From positions 62,001-126,000 of the forward strand of contig JBBRPH010000003.1 in NCBI GenBank assembly GCA_038228295.1: a DNA stretch of 64,000 nucleotides, written 5' to 3'. The notes beneath the pieces are model-generated. The model had not been told where the DNA came from and ran no database searches. It worked only from the letters and a program-made list of their open reading frames with translations. The DNA is from JAICKM01 sp038228295. Lineage in GTDB: Bacteria; Chloroflexota; Chloroflexia; QHBQ01; JAICKM01. Below, piece after piece: positions 59,303 through 64,000 of the stretch (position 1 is its first letter; the number at the start of each line of letters is the position of its first letter). Both the position numbers and the translations under genes were made by a program.

Positions 59303-60550
59303 ATGTTGAGCAGAATCACATGGAGTTCTTGGCGGAACCGAGGTGGCCGCACGGCGGCTATCCTGGTGGCCGGCCTGCTATTTCTTGCGCAACCCAGTGG
59401 GCCGGCCCTGGCGGCCGTCCGTACCGGCAATGCGGCGGCGGACCTGCCCGTGGTGACCGTGCCCGGATACACCGTGTCCGTCTTTGCCCACGGCAGCGGC
59501 GCTAACTCGCAGCCCGACGCGGTCGTTGCCGCCGACGGGCACCTATACGTCGCCTATCAGAATAAAACAGCCAAGGACGGTAGCGACCACAAATCTAGCG
59601 TGATCCTGGCTTATCGGGCCGACGGCACCGTAGACGGCACATATAGTGTGGTCGGTCACTGTGATGGCCTGCGTGTTGACCCCCGTACGCATTTGCTCTG
59701 GGCACTCGTCAACAACGACGCAAACCCGCTCCTGTATACCATCAATCCGCAAACTGGGGCTACCACTCCCTACCAGTTTTCCGGCGCGCCGCATGGCGGC
59801 GGGTACGACGATGTCGCATTTGTCGGTGGTCAGGCGTTTATCTCGGCCTCCAACCCGACGTTGGACGCGAATGGGGTGAATACGTTTCCGGCCATTGACT
59901 TGGTCACGCTGCAAGGCGGCACGGCCTTGCTGACACCGATCCTGGCGGGTAACGCCACCGCACTTGATGCGGCGACGCAGAAGACCACGACCCTGAACGA
60001 GGTTGATCCGGATGCGATGTCCGTGGATGCCCAGAGTAATGTGGTGCTGGTCAACCAGGGCGGATCGGAACTGGTCTTCCTGAGCCAGGCAGGAACGGCG
60101 CAACAGGCCGTGCGCCGCGTGTCGGTGGGTACGCAGTTGGACGATACCGTCTGGGCGGGGAGCGGTCCCGGCCGCTTATTCGTGGTGGACGGCAAACAAA
60201 ACACGATCTACGTGGTGCACGCTCAGTTCACTGCGGGCACTGCCTACACCTCAACCCCAAGCGACTCGGGAGTCGCCGGAATCGTGGGCAGTGTGGACCT
60301 GAGCAGTGGAGTCGTCAGTCCCGTAGCTACAGGGTTCGGGAGCGCGACCGGCTTGGCATTCGTCCCGGATGATCAATTTGGGGCGGTCCCCAGCGCGGGG
60401 CTGGCACCAGGGATGCCCACAACCGGAATGCCGGCCGGTCGCGATTGGGCCGCGCTGTTGGGTTTGGCCTTAGTCCTTCTCCTAACCGGAGCGCGCCTGC
60501 TGCGGACGCCTGCCCGGTCGGGAAGATCCGCTACCGATCCGGCGCAATAG
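59303..60550 (+). CDS. Secreted beta-propeller-like protein with C-terminal membrane anchor
   Basis: The 415-residue product starts at ATG 59303 (AAGGAG upstream), inside a longer frame. A signal peptide runs to about residue 38 (AAILVAGLLFLAQPSGPALAA). The body resembles NHL/SMP-30-type propeller blades (DAVVAADGHLYVAYQ, GLRVDPRTHLLWALV, DAMSVDAQSNVVLVNQGG, GSATGLAFVPDDQFG). The end has MPTTG, a TM helix (WAALLGLALVLLLTGARLL) and Arg-rich residues, like an LPxTG sortase tail with Met for Leu. It is probably displayed at the cell surface; its ligand is unknown. Confidence 0.78.
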   Translation: MLSRITWSSWRNRGGRTAAILVAGLLFLAQPSGPALAAVRTGNAAADLPVVTVPGYTVSVFAHGSGANSQPDAVVAADGHLYVAYQNKTAKDGSDHKSSVILAYRADGTVDGTYSVVGHCDGLRVDPRTHLLWALVNNDANPLLYTINPQTGATTPYQFSGAPHGGGYDDVAFVGGQAFISASNPTLDANGVNTFPAIDLVTLQGGTALLTPILAGNATALDAATQKTTTLNEVDPDAMSVDAQSNVVLVNQGGSELVFLSQAGTAQQAVRRVSVGTQLDDTVWAGSGPGRLFVVDGKQNTIYVVHAQFTAGTAYTSTPSDSGVAGIVGSVDLSSGVVSPVATGFGSATGLAFVPDDQFGAVPSAGLAPGMPTTGMPAGRDWAALLGLALVLLLTGARLLRTPARSGRSATDPAQ

Positions 60551-60665
60551 ACCGCCTCTGTCTTGCTGATCTGTCGCCGTTCAGCTTGCTATCTTGGCCC
60601 TTCACAAGGAATATGAACAGGCGGGGCACTATGTCTGGAGTGCTACCTAAGCGCTGCGGCGGAGC

Positions 60666-60697
60666 GCGGACCCAGCGGCACCGGCCGCTGGGTCCGC
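60666..60697 (+). terminator. 14-bp-arm hairpin after the secreted protein gene
   Basis: Perfect arms 60666-60679 and 60684-60697 with a 4-nt loop, 115 nt past the stop. There is no U-tract. Confidence 0.6.
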
Positions 60698-61058
60698 ATA
60701 TCCTGTGTACGAGCCTGATTTCGGCAGCAACCTCGGCGCGTTCCTCATCCTGAGCGCCGTGCTGATTAACGGAGGATACCTCCACCCTTAAATCCGCCGT
60801 GCCGCGCGTCACTCCCCTCACCATAGTGCCCGCTTGAAATTGGTTTAGGTCGCCTGCTGGGCCGGGTGGGTGTCCATGGTGCCCGTCAAGCAACGCGAGC
60901 GCTTGCTACCGGCTTCCCTCGATCAGGTTGATCCCCGCCGAGTGCCCGACTCAGTTGGTTCTGCGGCTCTGCTACTTCCGCTACGGTCGCTATGATACTT
61001 ATCACTTCTGCTCTGATCCCACAGGAGCCGGGGCGGTTGCCCGACACAAGACTTGGTC

Positions 61059-61088
61059 TTGACAAACGGACGCAGAAGATTGTATTAT
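61059..61088 (+). promoter_or_regulatory. Sigma-70-type promoter of the MarR-MFS unit
   Basis: A perfect TTGACA (61059-61064), an 18-bp spacer and TATTAT (61083-61088). The sequence TGTATTATTACA over the -10 is nearly palindromic and may be a MarR operator. Confidence 0.75.
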
Positions 61089-61142
61089 TACATAAGTGCA
61101 GATTGTCCGAGATTTAGGATTATTTAGAACGGGAGCAGGAGA

Positions 61143-61607
61143 ATGGATCGCAGCGCACTAGAAATTGCCGTGCTCGACCAGGATGCGCGGATTCAGGATC
61201 TGTTTCGCAGCAGTTGGCCGGAGTCGTGGTTGCAGATCAACCTGCCGCTCGGCTCGACGCGCGCCTTGTTTGCCATCGCCGGGCTAAATGCACAAACACC
61301 GGGCCGGGTGGCCGAAGCGTTAGGTGTGAGCCGCACTACCGTGACCGGGTTAGTGGATCGGTTGGAGGCCGAAGGGCTAGTGACACGCCGCCTAGACCCT
61401 ACCGACCGCCGCTGCTGGGTGCTGGAACTGACCCCACCGGGACGCGAACTGGTGGCCGAGGTGACGGGCCACCGCCGAGTGCGCTTACAACAGGCACTGG
61501 CGACGCTGGATTCACAGGTGCTTGCTGACTTGCACCGGGGTTTGACGGGGCTGGCCCAGGCTATGCAGGTCGACGACCGGGTGCCTACAGCGGCAACGGC
61601 GAAATAG
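61143..61607 (+). CDS. MarR-family transcriptional regulator
   Basis: A 154-residue winged-helix repressor. The DNA-binding part is ALGVSRTTVTGLVDRLEAEGLVTRRLDPTDRRCWVLELT (about 55-95), with dimerising helices at both ends. AGGAG precedes the ATG. It is followed 59 bp later by a DHA2-type MFS gene on the same strand, so it very likely controls that pump. A strong promoter lies upstream. Unlike the pair at 10-12 kb, the genes do not overlap. Confidence 0.93.
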   Translation: MDRSALEIAVLDQDARIQDLFRSSWPESWLQINLPLGSTRALFAIAGLNAQTPGRVAEALGVSRTTVTGLVDRLEAEGLVTRRLDPTDRRCWVLELTPPGRELVAEVTGHRRVRLQQALATLDSQVLADLHRGLTGLAQAMQVDDRVPTAATAK

Positions 61608-61666
61608 GCGCCGGCACCAGCCATAACGAAGGTTTGCCGTAAAAGATCAACTTTAGGAGACTGTTC

Positions 61667-63268
61667 ATGGAATCAACTCCCTCTCTGGGCAAAAACTACA
61701 AATGGATCGCCCTGTCAAATACCACCCTTGGCGTGCTGATGGCGTCGCTGAACAGCAGCATCGTGCTGATTTCGTTGCCGACCATTTTTCGCGGTCTCAA
61801 CGTCAATCCGCTCGAACCGGCGGAGAGCGGCTATCTGCTCTGGATGATGCTCGGCTACATGGTCGTCACCGCCACGCTGCTGGTCACTCTGGGTCGGTTG
61901 TCGGATATGTGGGGCCGGGTGCGACTGTATAATATTGGCTTTGTTATTTTCACGCTCGGCTCGATTTTGCTGTTTCTCACCCCCTCCAGTGGTAACGCCG
62001 GAGCGGCAGAAATGATTATCAGCCGCTTGGTACAAGGCATTGGCGGCGGCTTCCTGATGGCAAATAGCGCGGCAATCCTCACGGATGCCTTTCCGTCACG
62101 CGAGCGTGGTAGAGCGTTGGGGCTAAATATGGTTGCTACGATGGCCGGCAGCTTATTTGGGCTGATCGTCGGTGGCTTGCTGTCCACTAGTTGGTGGCGC
62201 GCGGTCTTTCTGGTGAGCGTGCCGTTCGGAGTGTTCGGCACCATCTGGGCCTACAAGATGCTGCGTGAGCAGAGCCGCACCCGCAGCGCTTCGCATATTG
62301 ACCTGCTCGGCAATCTCTGCCTGGGCGGTGGGCTGACCATGTTCCTGGTTGCTATGACCTATGGCATCATGCCCTACGGCACGTCGAATACAGGCTGGGG
62401 CAATCCGTGGGTGATCGCCGGCCTGATAGGGGGGTTGATCCTGCTGGCGCTGTTTGTGGTGGTCGAAAACCGCGTAGCCGAACCGCTGTTCAATATGCAC
62501 CTGTTCCGCATCCGGCCTTTCGCGGCGGGTTGCGCGGCCCAACTGTTCAGTTCACTAGCCTACGGCGGCTTCCAGTTTGCGCTTATCGTCTGGTTACAGG
62601 GCGTGTGGCTGCCGCTGCATGGCTATGCGTTTGAGGATACGCCGCTTTGGGCGGCCATCTATATTCTGCCTCTATTGATCAGCTTCATGATCTGCGGCGC
62701 GCTGGGTGGTGTGCTGTCCGATCGCTTCGGGCCGCGCGGCATCAGCACGGTTGGAATGCTCCTGCTCGCTGCGGGCTTCAGCGTCCTGACCATGTTTCCG
62801 GCCGATTTTGACTACCTACCCTTTGCCGGGGTGCTGGCGCTGATCGGGGCCGCGTTCGGCATCTTTACTGCGCCCAACACGGCGGCGATCATGAATGCGC
62901 TGCCGGGCGACTATCGCGGGGTGGGATCGGGGATGCGCTCCACCTTCCAGAACGTGGGCAGCCCCCTTAGCCTGGCCGTGTTCTTCAGCCTGATCGTAGT
63001 GGGCCTGGGCAACAAGCTACCGGCGGCGATTGACCAGGGTCTGCTGGGGGCGGGGGTGCCCGCGCAGGTCGCTGTGAAAGTCGCCGACCTACCGCCGACC
63101 GGGGCGCTGTTCGCCTCTTTCCTGGGTTACAACCCGATGGGCACGCTGCTGCCGGCCCAGGTAATCAAGGGTCTGAGTCCCAGTGCGCAGGCCAATGTGC
63201 TAGGCACCCACTTCTTTCCGAGCGTGATTGCCGGCCCGTTTATTGACGCGCTACACGCGGTCTTTTGA
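61667..63268 (+). CDS. DHA2-family MFS transporter with in-frame TGA before the last helix
   Basis: The 533-residue open frame holds 13 helices. It has LMASLNSSIVLISLPTIF at TM1 (motif typical of DHA2), LGRLSDMWGRVRLYN in loop 2-3 and NMVATMAGSLFGLIVGG at TM5. It should export drugs or lipids. The frame stops at TGA 63266-63268 just after DALHAVF, but the same frame continues for 43 codons with a further helix (LAAFLALGAAVASFVRGG) and a tail to TAG 63398-63400. A Trp codon (TGG) is expected at the stop. This may be a nonsense mutation, readthrough, or a sequence error. Confidence 0.88.
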   Translation: MESTPSLGKNYKWIALSNTTLGVLMASLNSSIVLISLPTIFRGLNVNPLEPAESGYLLWMMLGYMVVTATLLVTLGRLSDMWGRVRLYNIGFVIFTLGSILLFLTPSSGNAGAAEMIISRLVQGIGGGFLMANSAAILTDAFPSRERGRALGLNMVATMAGSLFGLIVGGLLSTSWWRAVFLVSVPFGVFGTIWAYKMLREQSRTRSASHIDLLGNLCLGGGLTMFLVAMTYGIMPYGTSNTGWGNPWVIAGLIGGLILLALFVVVENRVAEPLFNMHLFRIRPFAAGCAAQLFSSLAYGGFQFALIVWLQGVWLPLHGYAFEDTPLWAAIYILPLLISFMICGALGGVLSDRFGPRGISTVGMLLLAAGFSVLTMFPADFDYLPFAGVLALIGAAFGIFTAPNTAAIMNALPGDYRGVGSGMRSTFQNVGSPLSLAVFFSLIVVGLGNKLPAAIDQGLLGAGVPAQVAVKVADLPPTGALFASFLGYNPMGTLLPAQVIKGLSPSAQANVLGTHFFPSVIAGPFIDALHAVF

Positions 63269-63619
63269 CTGGCGGCATTCCTGGCGCTAGGCGCGGCTGT
63301 CGCCTCTTTTGTGCGTGGTGGGCACTTCGTCTACGACGAAGCACCCGACCACCACAAGATCCTGACTCCCCAACGGTCCGCGGTGGTCGGGCAGCGCTAG
63401 CCGGCCATAGCGCCCCGGCGTAGGCATATGCAGTGTCATCAAGCCGGCGGAAAGGCCGGTAGCTGATCGCCGGCTTGTGCATACTCAGCGTGAAGGCAGT
63501 ATTCGCGAGTTAATCCGGCTCCCCCTGCAACGAAGCCGGGGCCGTTCTGCAAACCACGCTGTGCCGAACCGGATAGGGAGCTGTGAAGGATCGAGTCGGG
63601 CACTAGATTCCCATAAAGG

Positions 63620-63645
63620 GGGGTGCCCGCTATAGCGGGCACCCC
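63620..63645. terminator. 11-bp-arm hairpin
   Basis: Exact arms 63620-63630 and 63635-63645 with a 4-nt loop. A weak T-run flanks each side. It separates the MFS unit from the last gene. Confidence 0.65.
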
Positions 63646-63680
63646 TTACCCTCCTGTAACGGGTAGCATTGGGAACCGCC

Positions 63681-63710
63681 TTGCCCTATAGTTAGGTGCC
63701 ACGGTATACT
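63681..63710 (+). promoter_or_regulatory. Promoter giving a probable leaderless mRNA
   Basis: TTGCCC (63681-63686), an 18-bp spacer and TATACT (63705-63710) place the start site at about 63717, next to the ATG at 63718. There is no ribosome binding site. Confidence 0.55.
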
Positions 63711-63717
63711 TAACCCA

Positions 63718-64000
63718 ATGCAGATTTTGCGCTTTCTGAGCCGCTCCCTGCTCCGGCAGTTGCTGGGGGTATACCTGCTTTTCGCCACGGTCGTGATCGG
63801 GACGGGCCTCGCGGTCAATGCGGGCGTGCAGGCCCGCTTGCGTGATGCGGTCCAAGCCTCGGATCTGGCCCTCGCGCAAGCTATTGCCCTGGAGACTAGC
63901 GATGCGTTCCGTGATGCGCGAGACTCGCTGCGCGATCTGGCCGCGCTCCCGGCGATCCGCGCCGGCAACCTCCCCGCGATGAACGCCGCTTTTAGTGCCT
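63718..64000 (+). CDS. N-terminus of a membrane sensor protein (partial)
   Basis: Ninety-four residues are visible before the window ends. A TM helix at about 14-34 (LLGVYLLFATVVIGTGLAV) is followed by an extracytoplasmic helical region (RLRDAVQASDLALAQAIALE, then FRDARDSLRDLAALPAIRAGN), the usual start of a CACHE-type sensor domain in histidine kinases, chemoreceptors or diguanylate cyclases. The output domain lies outside the window. The ATG has no ribosome site. Confidence 0.65.
   Translation, partial: MQILRFLSRSLLRQLLGVYLLFATVVIGTGLAVNAGVQARLRDAVQASDLALAQAIALETSDAFRDARDSLRDLAALPAIRAGNLPAMNAAFSA

Larger units (their letters stand above)
60551..61142. other. Intergenic region, mostly empty
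   Basis: These 592 bp hold a strong hairpin (60666-60697) and the promoter of the MarR-MFS unit. A plus-strand frame at 60701-60793 reads PDFGSNLGAFLILSAVLINGG before a stop and might be a decayed gene end, but it was not identified. Confidence 0.5.
63401..63717. other. Intergenic region with hairpins and a leaderless-type promoter
   Basis: No gene is supported. Hairpins lie at 63441-63476 (9-bp arms, 18-nt loop) and 63620-63645 (11-bp arms, TATA loop). A promoter reaches the start of the last gene. Confidence 0.6.

Noticed and set aside
60531..60893. 120-residue minus-strand frame
   Set aside because: It spans a strong hairpin and has no ribosome site or recognisable pattern.

Overview
The window is G+C-rich, densely coded bacterial chromosome without rRNA, CRISPR or recognisable prophage. 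Gene content points to a Chloroflexota bacterium, probably Chloroflexia-like. The clues are a large adenylyl cyclase resembling animal soluble adenylyl cyclase, caspase-like and CHAT peptidases, a deazaflavin (F420)-type oxidoreductase, zinc-ribbon proteins with Pro/Ala/Thr-rich linkers, mixed GT2/GT4 glycosyltransferases, and many heptanucleotide tandem arrays at gene edges. This placement is inference from gene content; no marker gene in the window settles it.

Layout. 1-5.6 kb: a copper-chaperone-like HMA protein, an arrestin/Spo0M-like protein, a TPR-pseudokinase-VWA membrane protein and a CorC/HlyC-type CBS protein. 6-12.3 kb: a drug-efflux block on the minus strand (RND pump, DHA2 MFS pump, overlapping MarR regulator). 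12.5-19.5 kb: family 4 uracil-DNA glycosylase, a second MFS protein, VOC protein, ECF41/SigJ-type sigma factor with a candidate autoregulatory promoter, a putative zinc-metallopeptidase lipoprotein, and a DEAD-box helicase. 19.5-25.6 kb: caspase-like protein, M19 dipeptidase, and a compact minus-strand two-component set (CheY-like, hybrid kinase, OmpR-type regulator). 25.9-31.6 kb: tRNA-Asn, RtcB RNA ligase, PrxQ/BCP, an APH-like kinase fusion, macro-domain protein and CrtI-like oxidoreductase. 31.7-43 kb: a minus-strand run including a LON-domain protein, GNAT, the cyclase-AAA-TPR giant and its coupled zinc-ribbon membrane protein, a glycine-zipper protein and a zinc-ribbon/TlpA-like thioredoxin. 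43.2-50.4 kb: PCYCGC lipoprotein followed by a cell-surface glycan cluster with three GT4 enzymes, one GT2 enzyme, a cupin and a small protein sharing a module with the GT2 tail. 50.4-57.3 kb: minus-strand CHAT peptidase neighbourhood with a two-TM protein, a triple-repeat acidic protein, three tRNAs, an RG-rich protein and a TPR protein. 57.3-61.1 kb: gene-poor, decayed region with a TnpB relic, a frameshifted small gene, an F420-type oxidoreductase and a secreted beta-propeller-like protein. 61.1-64 kb: a MarR-DHA2 MFS pair whose pump carries an in-frame TGA before its last helix, then the start of a membrane sensor protein.

The most notable structural signal is a family of 7-bp tandem arrays (at least 14 loci between 19.4 and 50.4 kb), placed at starts, ends or junctions of genes and sometimes translated into protein termini. 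The best candidate for an undescribed system is the CHAT peptidase group at 50.4-54.5 kb.

Start codons were re-chosen where a strong ribosome binding site or family alignment argued against the longest frame. All family assignments come from reading motifs, without database searches.
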